Below, piece by piece: positions 18,411 to 27,467 of a DNA stretch of 64,000 nt (position 1 is the first letter of the stretch; every line of letters starts with the position of its first letter). The stretch covers positions 558,001-622,000 of the forward strand of contig NC_014923.1 of assembly GCF_000185905.1 (NCBI RefSeq), given 5' to 3'. The notes under the pieces are model-generated. The model made no database searches, was not told the origin of the DNA, and saw only the letters and a list, made by a program, of their open reading frames with translations. A program made the position numbers and the translations under genes. The stretch is from Mesorhizobium ciceri biovar biserrulae WSM1271. GTDB taxonomy: Bacteria; Pseudomonadota; Alphaproteobacteria; Rhizobiales; Rhizobiaceae.

Positions 18411-18569
18411 ACGAACGCGATGATCTAGCTTGTTGGGGAAAGGCAGGGTTCGACATGTACAAGGCCGTTGGATCCGCGTGGATCCCGGGTCAGCCGCGCG
18501 TCAACGCTTATTTCGACCGCTGGCGCGGCCTGCGCGTGTGCGGGCACAAGCAAATGGGAAATCCATGAA

Positions 18570-19163
18570 ATGAAACTCAACCTCAACACCGACTTCACCA
18601 AATTCCCGCGCGCCGTCTCGGTGCTGTCCGCCGGCGCTGCCGGAACCACCCTACCGTCCGGCCGGGCCATTCTCGCCCATGACGAGCGGCATCTGCGCCG
18701 CCGGGCCATCGAACTTGCCGACGGCGGCAAGGTGCTGGTCGACCTGCCCGAACCCGTCGCCTTGAACGATGGCGACCGGCTGGTGCTGGAGAATGGCGGC
18801 CATATCGAGATCATCGCGGCACCGGAAGAGGTCTACGACATCCGCGCCCGCGATGGCGTGCATCTGGCCGAGCTCGCCTGGCATATCGGCAACCGCCATC
18901 TCGCGGCAGGCATCGAGGCCGGACGCATCCTCATCCTGCGCGACCATGTCATCAAGGCGATGCTGGAGGGGCTGGGCGCCACGGTGAGCGACGTTTCCGA
19001 ACCGTTCAAGCCGGTGCGCGGCGCCTATTCCGGGCATGGCGGGCAAAGCCACGATCACGGCCATGCGCATGCCCACAGCCACGCCGAAGCGCACAGCCAT
19101 TCTCATGGCGAAGCGCATTCCCATTCGCACAGTCATGCCGGCCATCACCACGATCATGACTGA
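18570..19163 (+). CDS. ureE: urease accessory protein UreE with a long His-rich tail
   Basis: UreE is the nickel-binding metallochaperone that passes nickel to UreG. The 197-residue protein has the N-terminal peptide-binding domain, the metal-binding domain ([24 protein letters not shown] near 88-111) and a C-terminal tail with 18 His in the last 46 residues. The tail alternates His with Asp, Ser, Ala and Gly and is a nickel store. The ATG at 18570 fits the family. The frame reaches upstream to 18468 without similarity. The end overlaps ureF by 8 bases. Confidence 0.93.
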   Translation: MKLNLNTDFTKFPRAVSVLSAGAAGTTLPSGRAILAHDERHLRRRAIELADGGKVLVDLPEPVALNDGDRLVLENGGHIEIIAAPEEVYDIRARDGVHLAELAWHIGNRHLAAGIEAGRILILRDHVIKAMLEGLGATVSDVSEPFKPVRGAYSGHGGQSHDHGHAHAHSHAEAHSHSHGEAHSHSHSHAGHHHDHD

Positions 19164-19827
19164 CCAGCCTTCGAACATCGCCCTGCTGCGGCTGATGGCG
19201 TGGCTGTCGCCTGCCTTTCCGGTCGGCGGCTTTTCCTACAGCCATGGTCTCGAGCGGGCGGTGCATGACGGGTTGGTTGCCGATGCCGGGAGCCTCGCCG
19301 GCTGGCTGGAGACGCTGGTCGAGATGGGCTCGGGCTGGAACGACGCCGTGCTGTTCGCCGAGAGCTGGCGCCGAGCATGCGGCACCGGTGATCTCGATGA
19401 AGTGGCGGCACTCGCCGAAGCCCTGGCCGGCTCGCGCGAACGCCATACCGAGACCATGCTGCAGGGTGGAGCCTTCCTCAAAGCGGCGGCCGCCTGGCCT
19501 AATCCGGTGCTGGAGCGCCTGCCGGCCGAATGCGCCTATTGCGTCGCCGTCGGCGCCATTGCGGGTGGCAACGGCATCGCGCTTCAGGATGCGCTGTCAG
19601 CCTTCCTGCAAACCTTCTTCTCCAACCTTGTGCAGGCAGCGATCCGGCTTGGCATCGTCGGCCAGAGCGGCGCGACCACGTTGTTAGCCGGCTTCGAGCC
19701 GCTGGCCCTGGCGACCGCAAGCCGCGCCGCGCGCTCGACACTCGACGATCTCGGTGGCTGCGCCTTCGTCTCCGATGTCATGGCGATGAAGCATGAAACC
19801 CAATATTCGCGACTGTTCCGCTCATGA
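19156..19827 (+). CDS. ureF: urease accessory protein UreF
   Basis: UreF binds UreD-urease and guides UreG-dependent nickel insertion. The 223-residue protein shows the family segments [22 protein letters not shown] (about 9-30), [18 protein letters not shown] and the C-terminal [18 protein letters not shown], which is needed for complex formation. Its start overlaps the ureE end by 8 bases and its stop overlaps the DUF3995 gene start (ATGA), so translation is coupled on both sides. Confidence 0.95.
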   Translation: MTDQPSNIALLRLMAWLSPAFPVGGFSYSHGLERAVHDGLVADAGSLAGWLETLVEMGSGWNDAVLFAESWRRACGTGDLDEVAALAEALAGSRERHTETMLQGGAFLKAAAAWPNPVLERLPAECAYCVAVGAIAGGNGIALQDALSAFLQTFFSNLVQAAIRLGIVGQSGATTLLAGFEPLALATASRAARSTLDDLGGCAFVSDVMAMKHETQYSRLFRS

Positions 19828-20264
19828 TGTTTCTCGCCTTCTCGCTATCCTTTGTCCTGCTGCTGATCACCGTTCTGCATGTCTATTGGGGCCTTGGCGG
19901 CATCTGGCCGGGCCAGGACGCAGCCTCCTGCGCTCGCGCCGTGGTCGGCTTTCGCGGCGTCGATGAGATGCCAACGCCGTTTGCCAGTTTCGCCGTTGCC
20001 GCGTGCTTGTGCCTGGCGACACTATGGCCGCTGGCGCTCATGGGAGTCTTCGCTTCACCCTTCCCCAAGGAGGGTCTCGCCGCCACGTCGCTGCTCATCG
20101 GTCTGGTGTTCCTGGGGCGCGGCATAGCCGGCTTCACGCCATGGTGGCAGCGGCTGACGCCGGAACAGCCTTTCGCGCGGCTCGATGTCCGCTATTATTC
20201 GCCGCTGTGCCTGTTGATCGGGCTCGGCTTTGCCATCCTCGCCATCACGGAGTTTCCCGCATGA
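19824..20264 (+). CDS. DUF3995 membrane protein embedded between ureF and ureG
   Basis: This 146-residue integral membrane protein is of the DUF3995 type, function unknown. It has four hydrophobic segments (near 4-25, 52-77, 83-103 and 126-144). The [12 protein letters not shown] segment near 19-30 is family-typical. Both ends overlap neighbours by four bases (ATGA with ureF and with ureG), so it is translated together with the nickel-insertion proteins. That coupling hints at a role in urease maturation or in coping with its product, but no direct evidence is visible. Confidence 0.85.
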   Translation: MMFLAFSLSFVLLLITVLHVYWGLGGIWPGQDAASCARAVVGFRGVDEMPTPFASFAVAACLCLATLWPLALMGVFASPFPKEGLAATSLLIGLVFLGRGIAGFTPWWQRLTPEQPFARLDVRYYSPLCLLIGLGFAILAITEFPA

Positions 20265-20905
20265 CACAGACAAATGGTCCGCTGCGCGTCGGCATTGGCG
20301 GCCCGGTCGGTTCGGGCAAGACGACTCTGACCGAAAAACTGTGCAAGGCGCTGCGCGACGAGTTTTCCATCGCCGTCGTCACCAACGACATCTACACCAA
20401 GGAAGACGCCATGATGCTGGCGCGGCTGCAGGCGCTGCCCGAGGACCGCATCATGGGTGTCGAGACCGGCGGCTGCCCGCATACCGCGATCCGCGAGGAT
20501 GCCTCGATCAATCTGCAGGCGATCGCGCAGATGAACAGGAAGTTCCCGGACCTCGACATCGTCTTCATCGAATCCGGCGGCGACAACCTTGCCGCCACCT
20601 TCTCGCCGGATCTCGCCGACCTGACGCTCTATGTCATCTCGGTCTGCCAGGGCGAGGAGATTCCGCGCAAGGGCGGGCCGGCGATCACCCGCTCCGATTT
20701 CCTGGTCATCAACAAGAGCGATCTGGCTCCCTACGTGAACGTCAATCTCGATGTCATGGAGAGCGACGCCGGCCGCATGCGCGGCAAGCGGCCGTTCGGC
20801 TTCACCGACCTGTCGCGCGGCAAGGGACTGCAGGAGGTGATCGATTTCATCATCGAGCATGGCGGCCTGCGAGCCGGCGCTGCCGCTGCCAGCACGGCGG
20901 CGTGA
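20261..20905 (+). CDS. ureG: urease accessory GTPase UreG
   Basis: UreG hydrolyses GTP to drive nickel delivery into UreC. The 214-residue protein has the P-loop GPVGSGKT (14-21), the metal-binding CPH motif (Cys72-Pro73-His74 in [13 protein letters not shown]), the ESGGDN switch near 111-116 and the guanine-specificity NKSD near 148-151. The ATG at 20261 overlaps the stop of the DUF3995 gene. The frame is open to 20003, but that part is the shadow of its neighbour. The C-terminal Ala-rich tail is slightly longer than usual. Confidence 0.97.
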   Translation: MTQTNGPLRVGIGGPVGSGKTTLTEKLCKALRDEFSIAVVTNDIYTKEDAMMLARLQALPEDRIMGVETGGCPHTAIREDASINLQAIAQMNRKFPDLDIVFIESGGDNLAATFSPDLADLTLYVISVCQGEEIPRKGGPAITRSDFLVINKSDLAPYVNVNLDVMESDAGRMRGKRPFGFTDLSRGKGLQEVIDFIIEHGGLRAGAAAASTAA

Positions 20906-20982
20906 GCATCCCTGCACCAACCAAAACCGGTTGCGGGGATCGACTGGCCACGGCATTCTTGCCGAAACCGGAGGATTTTTCG

Positions 20983-21750
20983 ATGAGCATCGCCCGCCTG
21001 CAAAAGGAAACGCTGACCAACCTGCCCTACTATGAGGAGCGCGTCGATCTCGCCTGCGCCTTCCGCTGGACGGCGCGGCTCAACATGCACGAGGCGGTGG
21101 CCAATCATTTCTCGCTGGCCGTCAACGATGAGGGCACACAATTCCTCATGAACCCCAACCAGGTGCATTTCTCGCGCATCAAGGCGAGCGACCTTCTGAT
21201 GATCGACGCCAACGATTCGGAAACGCTCTCCGGCCCCAATGCGCCCGACCCGACGGCGTGGGGGCTGCATGGCGCCATCCATCGCAATGTGCGCCACGCG
21301 CGCTGTGTCATGCATGTGCACTCGATCCACGCCACGGTGCTGGCATCGCTCGCTGACTCGACATTGCCGCCGATCGACCAGAATTCGGCTATGTTCTTCA
21401 ACCGCCATGTCGTCGACGCGCACTATGGCGGGCTGGCCTTCGAGGAGGAGGGCGAGCGCTGCTCGCAGCTTCTCGTCGATCCCAAGGTCAAGGTGATGGT
21501 GATGGGCAATCACGGCGTGCTGGTCATCGGCGACACGGTCGCCGATGCCTTCAACCGCATGTTCTATTTCGAACGCGCCGCCGAGACCTACATCAAGGCG
21601 CTGTGGACCGGCCGCCCGCTGCGCACGCTGTCCGACGCGATCGCCGAAAAGGCGGCGAGCGAGATGGACGATTATCCCGGCCAGGCCGAACGCCATCTCA
21701 GCGAGTTGAAGGCGATCCTCGACGAGCAGGAACCGGTCTACCGGAATTGA
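20983..21750 (+). CDS. class II aldolase/adducin-domain protein
   Basis: This 255-residue zinc-dependent class II aldolase family member is of the type that splits sugar phosphates or acts on related hydroxy compounds. His residues in CVMHVHSIHATVLAS (around 108-122) are the likely metal ligands, with a third His in HYGGLAF near 147 or NHGVLVIG near 173. TARLNMHEAVANHFSLAVND near 28-47 is the conserved N-terminal part. GGAGG precedes the ATG by about 8 bases. It follows ureG by 77 bases, and no link to urea metabolism is evident. The substrate is unknown. Confidence 0.85.
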   Translation: MSIARLQKETLTNLPYYEERVDLACAFRWTARLNMHEAVANHFSLAVNDEGTQFLMNPNQVHFSRIKASDLLMIDANDSETLSGPNAPDPTAWGLHGAIHRNVRHARCVMHVHSIHATVLASLADSTLPPIDQNSAMFFNRHVVDAHYGGLAFEEEGERCSQLLVDPKVKVMVMGNHGVLVIGDTVADAFNRMFYFERAAETYIKALWTGRPLRTLSDAIAEKAASEMDDYPGQAERHLSELKAILDEQEPVYRN

Positions 21751-21754
21751 GCGT

Positions 21755-21789
21755 CCTTCTCCCCGTGCCGTCACTATACGGGGAGAAGG
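21755..21789. repeat. palindromic hairpin, possible terminator
   Basis: CCTTCTCCCCGT (21755-21766) pairs perfectly with ACGGGGAGAAGG (21778-21789). It lies just after the aldolase stop and between converging genes. It lacks a clear T-run, so it is probably a small palindromic intergenic repeat that may stop or stabilise both transcripts. Confidence 0.6.
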
Positions 21790-21834
21790 TGCCGGCAGGC
21801 GGATGAGGGACGGCGCCGACCTGGGCGGTTTTCC

Positions 21835-22467
21835 TCAGAGCCCCAGCTCTTTCCCCAATTCCTCGGCGCTGTTGATGACGACGGCGCCGGGCGGGCCTTC
21901 CATCGGCTTTTCCGGCCAGAAAATCGTCTTCATTCCCGCCGCCAGCCCTGCCATGGCGCCCGGCCAGCTATCGTCGATCGCCACCGCCTGCGCGGGGTCG
22001 ACATCGGCCAGATACGCGGCGCGCAGGAATGGCTCGGCATGCGGCTTGCCTTCGCGCACGTCGTTGCGGCTGATCGTCTTCATGCCGGGGTAGATCAGGC
22101 CGACCATGCTCAAATTGGCGTCGACGATCATCCGGTCCGAATTCGAGACCACGGCCTGCTGGATGCCTCTTGTACGCAGTTCGTTGAAGATCTCGATCGC
22201 GCCGGGGCGCGGCTTCAAGCTCTCCACCAGCGGCAGGTAGTGTTCGTATTTGCGCAGGATCCAGTCGTCGAAAGGCAGGTTCAGGCCGAACTCGTCGCGC
22301 ATCATCTCGTAGACCGGCCAGGCGGCGACGCCGAGCACGCGCTCATGCAGATCGTCCGGCGGGACAAGGCCGACATTGCGCATCGCCGCCACCAGGGCAG
22401 CTTCGTGCAGCGGTTCGCTGTCGACCAGCGTGCCGTCCATGTCCCAGAAAACCGCTTTCGGCGTCAT
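21835..22467 (-). CDS. HAD-superfamily hydrolase (phosphatase), subfamily IA
   Basis: This 210-residue phosphatase of the haloacid dehalogenase superfamily is probably active on a sugar phosphate. Motif I is FWDMDGTLVDSEP with nucleophile Asp9 and acid Asp11. Motif II is AVVSNSD near 103-109, motif III is the Lys in EGKPHAEPF, and motif IV is VAIDDSWPG. The ATG at 22467 has AAGGAG 6 bases upstream. The frame extends 96 codons further but that part is not similar to the family. It diverges from the SorC regulator, and a second HAD gene ends the same polyol locus. Confidence 0.88.
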   Translation of the reverse strand: MTPKAVFWDMDGTLVDSEPLHEAALVAAMRNVGLVPPDDLHERVLGVAAWPVYEMMRDEFGLNLPFDDWILRKYEHYLPLVESLKPRPGAIEIFNELRTRGIQQAVVSNSDRMIVDANLSMVGLIYPGMKTISRNDVREGKPHAEPFLRAAYLADVDPAQAVAIDDSWPGAMAGLAAGMKTIFWPEKPMEGPPGAVVINSAEELGKELGL

Positions 22468-22628
22468 GCGAGGCTCCTTTTTGCCATCCCTTAAAGGGTT
22501 TGAGCCGGGAGATAAACCTTCGGAGCGCAAGAACGTGCCGCCTGCCGGGACCGCAGCCAAGTCTCTTGGCGAGACAGACATCGTGGGGAGACGAGAAACT
22601 GGGCCGTGCCTACGCCGAGGGACAGCAA

Positions 22629-22656
22629 GCAATTGCCCCCGAGATTTGACAATTGC
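22629..22656. promoter_or_regulatory. dyad GCAATTG-N14-CAATTGC upstream of the SorC regulator
   Basis: Perfect inverted 7-bp arms at 22629-22635 and 22650-22656 lie about 70 bases upstream of the SorC-family start. The half site AATTGCCC recurs at 25099-25106 before smoE, which makes it a candidate operator for this regulator. Confidence 0.4.
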
Positions 22657-22726
22657 GCAGCAGGCCGTTCCCTGCGAAAGTGGGCATGGGCCGCTCTCAT
22701 GACCGGCGGTCTCGGGAGGCAGTACT

Positions 22727-23686
22727 TTGAATAGCCGGCAGGATGGTGGCAGCAACAGGCTGGACGATGCGGCACGCGCCGGCTGGCTTTATTATGTTGC
22801 CGGCAACACACAGGACCAGATCGCTTCGACGCTTGGCATCTCGCGGCAAACGGCGCAGCGGCTGGTATCGCTGGCGGTGTCGGAGGGCTTGATCAAGGTT
22901 CGCGTCGACCATCCGATCGCCAACTGCCTCGATCTGGCGGCACGGCTGAGATCGCGCTTTGCGCTCGATCTGGTCGAAGTGGTGCCGAGCGATCCCAACT
23001 CGTCCTCGACCACGATCGGCATCGCCGAGGCGGCTGCCGCCGAGATCGAGCGACGGTTGCGTTCACCGACGCCGATCGTCATGGCGATCGGCACCGGGCG
23101 CACGCTGAAGGCGGCGATCGAGCAGCTGCCGCCGATGGAATGCCCGCAGCACAAGGTGGTGTCGTTGACCGGCAACATCTCGCCGGACGGCTCGGCCGCC
23201 TTCTACAACGTCATCTTCACCATGGCCGACAGGGTCAAGGCACGTTCTTTCCCGATGCCGCTGCCGGTCATCGCCTCGTCGCCGGAGGAGCGCGAGATGC
23301 TGCTCAACCAGCCGATGATCCAGCCGACGCTTGCGCTTGCGGCCGAGGCCGACGTCACCTTCATCGGCATCGGCGACCTCGGCCCCAAGGCGCCGCTCTA
23401 CGAGGACGGCTTCATTTCGGAGAGCGAATTGAAGGCGCTGCAGAAGGCCGGCGGCATCGCCGAGATCGTCGGCTGGGTGTTCGATAGGGAAGGCCGCATG
23501 ATCGAGGGGATCACCAACGACCGGGTGTCGTCGGCGTCGCTGCCGTCACGCGAGAAATCGCTGGTCATCGCACTGGCGATGGGAGAACGAAAGCTGCCGG
23601 GCATTCTGGCGGCCGCGAACCGGCGGCTGATCAACGGCCTCATCACCGATGAACGGACCGCCGCCGCGCTGCTCGCCAGCATCTGA
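22727..23686 (+). CDS. SorC/DeoR-type sugar-binding transcriptional regulator
   Basis: This 319-residue regulator has an N-terminal helix-turn-helix (NTQDQIASTLGISRQTAQRLVSLA, about 27-50) and a SorC sugar-binding domain (VVEVVPSD onward, with GTGRTLKAAIEQL near 125-137 and IGIGDLG near 216-222). In related bacteria the regulator of the smo sorbitol/mannitol operon is of this type and adjacent, so it probably senses a polyol or its phosphate. The start is TTG at 22727, with GGGAGG 8 bases before it. It is read towards the smo operon but separated by a DUF1127/LysR pair. Confidence 0.88.
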   Translation: MNSRQDGGSNRLDDAARAGWLYYVAGNTQDQIASTLGISRQTAQRLVSLAVSEGLIKVRVDHPIANCLDLAARLRSRFALDLVEVVPSDPNSSSTTIGIAEAAAAEIERRLRSPTPIVMAIGTGRTLKAAIEQLPPMECPQHKVVSLTGNISPDGSAAFYNVIFTMADRVKARSFPMPLPVIASSPEEREMLLNQPMIQPTLALAAEADVTFIGIGDLGPKAPLYEDGFISESELKALQKAGGIAEIVGWVFDREGRMIEGITNDRVSSASLPSREKSLVIALAMGERKLPGILAAANRRLINGLITDERTAAALLASI

Positions 23687-23723
23687 CCGGAAGCACAACT
23701 GATCTGCGATAAAACCAACCGCG

Positions 23724-23909
23724 CTAGCTGTGCCGCCCGAAAGGGTCGTTGCCATCGAGAAAACCGAGATCGCGCTGCAGATGCGGCGACAGGTCCCTGA
23801 TGTCGAGATGTGCCCGTTTTTTGGCTGCGAACCAGCCGAATCCATCCGTCAGCCACGAAAACCAGCGATGATCGGGTGCGGAAGTGCATTTTTGCTGCGC
23901 CATGGTCAT
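23724..23909 (-). CDS. small DUF1127-like protein
   Basis: This 61-residue protein has an aromatic central part (HRWFSWLTDGFGWFAAKK) and the end LDIRDLSPHLQRDLGFLDGND. The end fits the conserved arm of DUF1127 proteins (LSDxxLRDIGL). Such small Arg-rich proteins are common in alphaproteobacteria and some bind RNA. Of several starts, the ATG at 23909 is preferred because GAAGG lies 8 bases upstream. It diverges from a GcvA-type LysR gene, a pairing often seen for DUF1127 genes. Confidence 0.7.
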   Translation of the reverse strand: MTMAQQKCTSAPDHRWFSWLTDGFGWFAAKKRAHLDIRDLSPHLQRDLGFLDGNDPFGRHS

Positions 23910-24019
23910 GATCGTCAACCTTCGCTATCCTGAACCCGAATGACGGGTTGACTGGAAATGTCGGTCTTGACGGCGGCCTTTGCCAATCGAACGTCGATAA
24001 GGACCCATAAGGAGGCTTT

Positions 24020-24925
24020 ATGCCGGACCTCAGCTCTCGGCAGGTTTCACAGCTTCCGCCGCTGCAGGCGATCCGGGTGTTCGAAGCGGTGGCGCGGCAT
24101 CTTTCCTTCACCAAGGCGGCCGAGGAACTTGCCATGACGCAAGCGGCGGTCAGCTATCAGATCAAGGTGCTGGAGGAACGGGTCGGCGCGCCGCTGTTCC
24201 TGCGCCGGCCGCGCCAGATCGCACTCACCGAGGCTGGACAGCGCCTTGCGCCAGCGGTCAGCGAGGCCTTCGCCATTCTCGGCCAGGCCTATGCGGCGGC
24301 GCGTGGCGGCGCCGACGGATTGCTGTGCGTCACGACGGTGCTGACCTTTGCCTCGAACTGGCTGGCGCACCATCTGGGCTCATTCCAGATCGCTCATCCC
24401 TCCCTTGCCGTGCGGCTCGAAACATCGAGCCGGCTGACGGATTTCGCCCGCGAGGATGTCGACCTCGCCATCCGGTCGGGCGGCGGCAAATGGCCGGGGC
24501 TGGAAGCCTACAAGCTGCTCGATGCCGATTTCACGCCGATGCTGAGCCCGAAGCTCGCGGCAAGCATCGGCGGCGTCAGGGAACCGGCGGACCTGTTGCG
24601 GCTGCCGATCCTCGATCCCGGCGACATCTGGTGGACGCAATGGTTCGAGGCTGCCGGCGTGCACTCGCACGATCTCGCCAAACGGCCCGGCAGCAGCATG
24701 GGCGCGCAGGCCTATGAGGCCAATGCGGCGATCGCCGGTCATGGCGTCGCGATCCTGACCAGGGCGCTGTTCAAGGCGGAACTTGCCGGTGGGCGCCTGA
24801 TCCAGCCTTTCGATCTGGTTGGCGACGACGGCCATGCCTTTTGGCTGGTCTACCCCGAAGCGCGCCGCAACGTGCCGAAGATCCGTGCCTTCCGCGACTG
24901 GCTGCTGGCCGAGATCGCCTGCTGA
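24020..24925 (+). CDS. LysR-family regulator, GcvA-like
   Basis: This 301-residue LysR-type regulator has an N-terminal winged helix (AIRVFEAVARHLSFTKAAEELAMTQAAVSYQIK; recognition helix about 35-50) and a C-terminal effector domain (VDLAIRSGGGKWPGLEAYKL near 151-170). The start and the DVDLAIR segment place it in the GcvA/AmpR group. AAGGAGG precedes the ATG. It faces away from the DUF1127-like gene and probably controls it. The inducer is unknown. Confidence 0.88.
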   Translation: MPDLSSRQVSQLPPLQAIRVFEAVARHLSFTKAAEELAMTQAAVSYQIKVLEERVGAPLFLRRPRQIALTEAGQRLAPAVSEAFAILGQAYAAARGGADGLLCVTTVLTFASNWLAHHLGSFQIAHPSLAVRLETSSRLTDFAREDVDLAIRSGGGKWPGLEAYKLLDADFTPMLSPKLAASIGGVREPADLLRLPILDPGDIWWTQWFEAAGVHSHDLAKRPGSSMGAQAYEANAAIAGHGVAILTRALFKAELAGGRLIQPFDLVGDDGHAFWLVYPEARRNVPKIRAFRDWLLAEIAC

Positions 24926-25073
24926 CCGGCAGGCTTGCGGGCTGCACCTGGCCTCACAGATCTATCCGCTGTTGCCGCACTGTATCCGGCCGGGACGCTC
25001 TTCGTCCTGGCAATTTCCGCTCGTCCCGGCCTGCGGTGTCGCCCGGGTGCTGCGCTGCAGCATCGAATCCGAC

Positions 25074-25106
25074 TTGACATAATTCACGCCAAGTGAGTAA
25101 TTGCCC
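25074..25106 (+). promoter_or_regulatory. possible promoter and regulator half site upstream of smoE
   Basis: TTGACA at 25074-25079 is followed after 18 bases by TAATTG at 25098-25103. The latter overlaps AATTGCCC (25099-25106), which matches half of the dyad upstream of the SorC gene. The -10 match is weak. Confidence 0.4.
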
Positions 25107-25149
25107 AAAGCCAAGGCAAATGCTCATCTTGGTTCAAGGGAGGAATTTG

Positions 25150-26460
25150 ATGAAACTTCGCACGCTCACCCTGGGCTTGTTGTCGGCCAGCACGCTTGCG
25201 TTCGCCGCACATGCCGAATCCATCACCATCGCCACCGTCAACAATGGCGATATGGTCCGCATGCAAAAGCTGACCGAGGACTTCACCAAGGCGAACCCCG
25301 ACATCCAGCTCAACTGGGTTACGCTCGAAGAGAATGTGCTGCGCGAGCGCGTCACCACCGACATCGCCACCAAGGGCGGCCAGTACGACGTGATGACCAT
25401 CGGCACCTATGAGGTTCCGATCTGGGCCAAGCAGAGCTGGCTTTTGCCGCTCGACAAGCTCGGCGACGACTACGACGCCAAGGACATCATCCCGGCCATT
25501 GCTGGCGGCCTTTCGGTCGACGGCAAGCTCTATGCCGCGCCCTTCTACGGCGAAAGCTCCTTCGTCATGTACCGCAAGGACCTGATGGACAAGGCCGGGC
25601 TGAAGATGCCCGACGCGCCGACCTGGGACTTCATCAAGCAGGCCGCCGACAAGATGACCGACCGCGCCAATGGCGTGAACGGCGTGTGCCTGCGCGGCAA
25701 GGCCGGCTGGGGCGAGAACATGGCTTTCCTGACCGCCATGTCGAACTCCTTCGGCGCCCGCTGGTTCGACGAGAACTGGAAGCCGCAGTTCGATCAGCCG
25801 GAATGGAAGAACACGTTGCAGTTCTATGTCGACCTGATGAAGGCCGACGGCCCCGAGGGGGCTTCCTCCAACGGCTTCAACGAAAACCTGGCGCTGTTCC
25901 AGCAGGGCAAATGCGGCATGTGGATCGACGCCACGGTCGCCGCGTCCTTCGTTTCGGACCCGAAGAACTCGACTGTCGCCGATAAGGTCGGCTATGCGCT
26001 GGCGCCCGACAATGGCCTGGGCAAGCGCGGCAACTGGCTGTGGGCCTGGTCGCTGGCCATCCCCGCCGGCACGCAGAAAGCGGATGCCGCCGAGAAGTTC
26101 GTCTCCTGGGCGACCAGCAAGCACTATGCGGAGCTCGTCGCTTCGAAGGAAGGCTGGGCCAACGTTCCTCCGGGCACGCGCTCCTCGCTCTACGCCAATG
26201 CCGAGTACCAGAAGGCGGCTCCGTTCGCCAAGATGACGCTGGACTCCATCAACGCCGCCGACCCGACGCATCCGACGGTCAAGCCGGTGCCCTATGTCGG
26301 CGTCCAGTTCGTCGCCATCCCTGAGTTCCAGGGCCTTGGCACCACGGTCGGCCAGCTCTTCTCGGCGGCTCTTGCCGGCCAGTCGAGCGTCGACGACGCG
26401 CTGAAGCAGGCCCAGGACGCTGCCACCGCGGCAATGACCGAGGGCGGATACATCAAGTAA
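25150..26460 (+). CDS. smoE: polyol ABC transporter, substrate-binding protein SmoE
   Basis: This 436-residue periplasmic binding protein of the carbohydrate ABC family 1 should bind sorbitol, mannitol or arabitol. The signal peptide is residues 1-22 (ending FAAHAES). LEENVLRERVTTDIATKGGQYDV near 50-72 and APFYGESSFVMYRKDL near 120-135 are typical of the sorbitol/mannitol binding-protein group. The ATG at 25150 has GGGAGGAA 6 bases upstream. It is first in the order smoE-F-G-K-smoS-mtlK, known from Sinorhizobium and Rhodobacter, which is the main reason for the name. Confidence 0.88.
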   Translation: MKLRTLTLGLLSASTLAFAAHAESITIATVNNGDMVRMQKLTEDFTKANPDIQLNWVTLEENVLRERVTTDIATKGGQYDVMTIGTYEVPIWAKQSWLLPLDKLGDDYDAKDIIPAIAGGLSVDGKLYAAPFYGESSFVMYRKDLMDKAGLKMPDAPTWDFIKQAADKMTDRANGVNGVCLRGKAGWGENMAFLTAMSNSFGARWFDENWKPQFDQPEWKNTLQFYVDLMKADGPEGASSNGFNENLALFQQGKCGMWIDATVAASFVSDPKNSTVADKVGYALAPDNGLGKRGNWLWAWSLAIPAGTQKADAAEKFVSWATSKHYAELVASKEGWANVPPGTRSSLYANAEYQKAAPFAKMTLDSINAADPTHPTVKPVPYVGVQFVAIPEFQGLGTTVGQLFSAALAGQSSVDDALKQAQDAATAAMTEGGYIK

Positions 26461-26504
26461 GGCTCCTCCCGGTGCCGACTGCCGGTCGCCTCCTTGACCG
26501 GCAA

Positions 26505-26535
26505 CGGCCGCCCGAGTTCCCAGTTCGGGCGGCCG
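26505..26535 (+). promoter_or_regulatory. intercistronic hairpin between smoE and smoF
   Basis: CGGCCGCCCGA (26505-26515) pairs perfectly over 11 bp with TCGGGCGGCCG (26525-26535). It has only a short T tract after it. Such hairpins after a binding-protein gene commonly protect its mRNA or reduce read-through, giving more binding protein than permease. Confidence 0.65.
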
Positions 26536-26583
26536 CCTTTAACGCCTTTGAAAATTCCGTCTGACCAGTGAAGGGTGACCGTC

Positions 26584-27456
26584 ATGGCTACTCAGCAGAC
26601 CCGTTCGCTTGCCCGTTTCATGATGGCGCCATCCGTGGTGCTGCTGTTCGTCTGGATGATCGTGCCGCTGGTCATCACCATCTGGTTCTCCTTCCAGCAG
26701 TACAACCCGCTCAATCCGATCCGCGACGGCTTCGTCGGCTTCTCGAATTACGCGCTGTTCTATTCCAACCCGGCCTTCCTGCAGTCGATCCTCAACACGC
26801 TCACCTTGGTGGTCAGCGTGCTCCTGATCACGGTGATCGGCGGTATCCTTCTGGCGCTGCTGATCGACCAGCCGATGTGGGGCCAGGGCATCGTGCGCAT
26901 CCTCGTCATCTCTCCGTTCTTCGTCATGCCGCCGGTGGCCGCATTGGTCTGGAAGAACATGATCATGCACCCGCAATACGGGGTGTTCGCCGACATAGCC
27001 CGCTTCTTCGGGGCCCAGCCGATCGACTGGTTCGGGCAACATCCCATGCTGGCGATCATCATCATCGTCGCCTGGCAGTGGCTGCCCTTCGCGACGCTCA
27101 TTCTTCTGACCGCGCTGCAGTCGCTCGACGGCGAGCAGAAGGAAGCCGCCGAGATGGACGGCGCCGGCTTCATCAGCCGCTTCATCTATCTGACGCTGCC
27201 GCACATGTCGCGCGCCATCACGGTCGTCATCCTGATCCAGACGATCTTCCTTCTCTCGGTCTATGCCGAGATCCTCGTCACCACCAATGGCGGCCCGGGA
27301 TACGCCTCCACCAACCTGCCCTTCCTCGTCTACCAGAAGGCGTTGCTGGAGTTCAAAATCGGCCAGGCATCCGCCGGCGGTGTGATCGCCGTCATTCTCG
27401 CCAATATCGTTGCCTTCTTCGCCATGCGCGCCGTCGGCAAGAACCTGGACAAGTAA
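26584..27456 (+). CDS. smoF: polyol ABC transporter permease SmoF
   Basis: This 290-residue inner-membrane permease is one of two that form the polyol channel. Six membrane segments are visible (about 13-35, 69-95, 103-125, 152-175, 199-225 and 258-280). The cytoplasmic EAA loop that docks on the ATPase is EAAEMDGAGFISRFIYLTLP at about 187-206. AAGGGTGA precedes the ATG at 26584. A GTG three codons earlier also fits the frame. It is followed by smoG after 11 bases. Confidence 0.9.
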   Translation: MATQQTRSLARFMMAPSVVLLFVWMIVPLVITIWFSFQQYNPLNPIRDGFVGFSNYALFYSNPAFLQSILNTLTLVVSVLLITVIGGILLALLIDQPMWGQGIVRILVISPFFVMPPVAALVWKNMIMHPQYGVFADIARFFGAQPIDWFGQHPMLAIIIIVAWQWLPFATLILLTALQSLDGEQKEAAEMDGAGFISRFIYLTLPHMSRAITVVILIQTIFLLSVYAEILVTTNGGPGYASTNLPFLVYQKALLEFKIGQASAGGVIAVILANIVAFFAMRAVGKNLDK

Positions 27457-27467
27457 GGGAGGCTACG

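Noticed and set aside
22727-22770. A later start for the SorC regulator
   Set aside because: No ATG or GTG with a ribosome site is found before the helix-turn-helix. The TTG at 22727 has GGGAGG at proper spacing.
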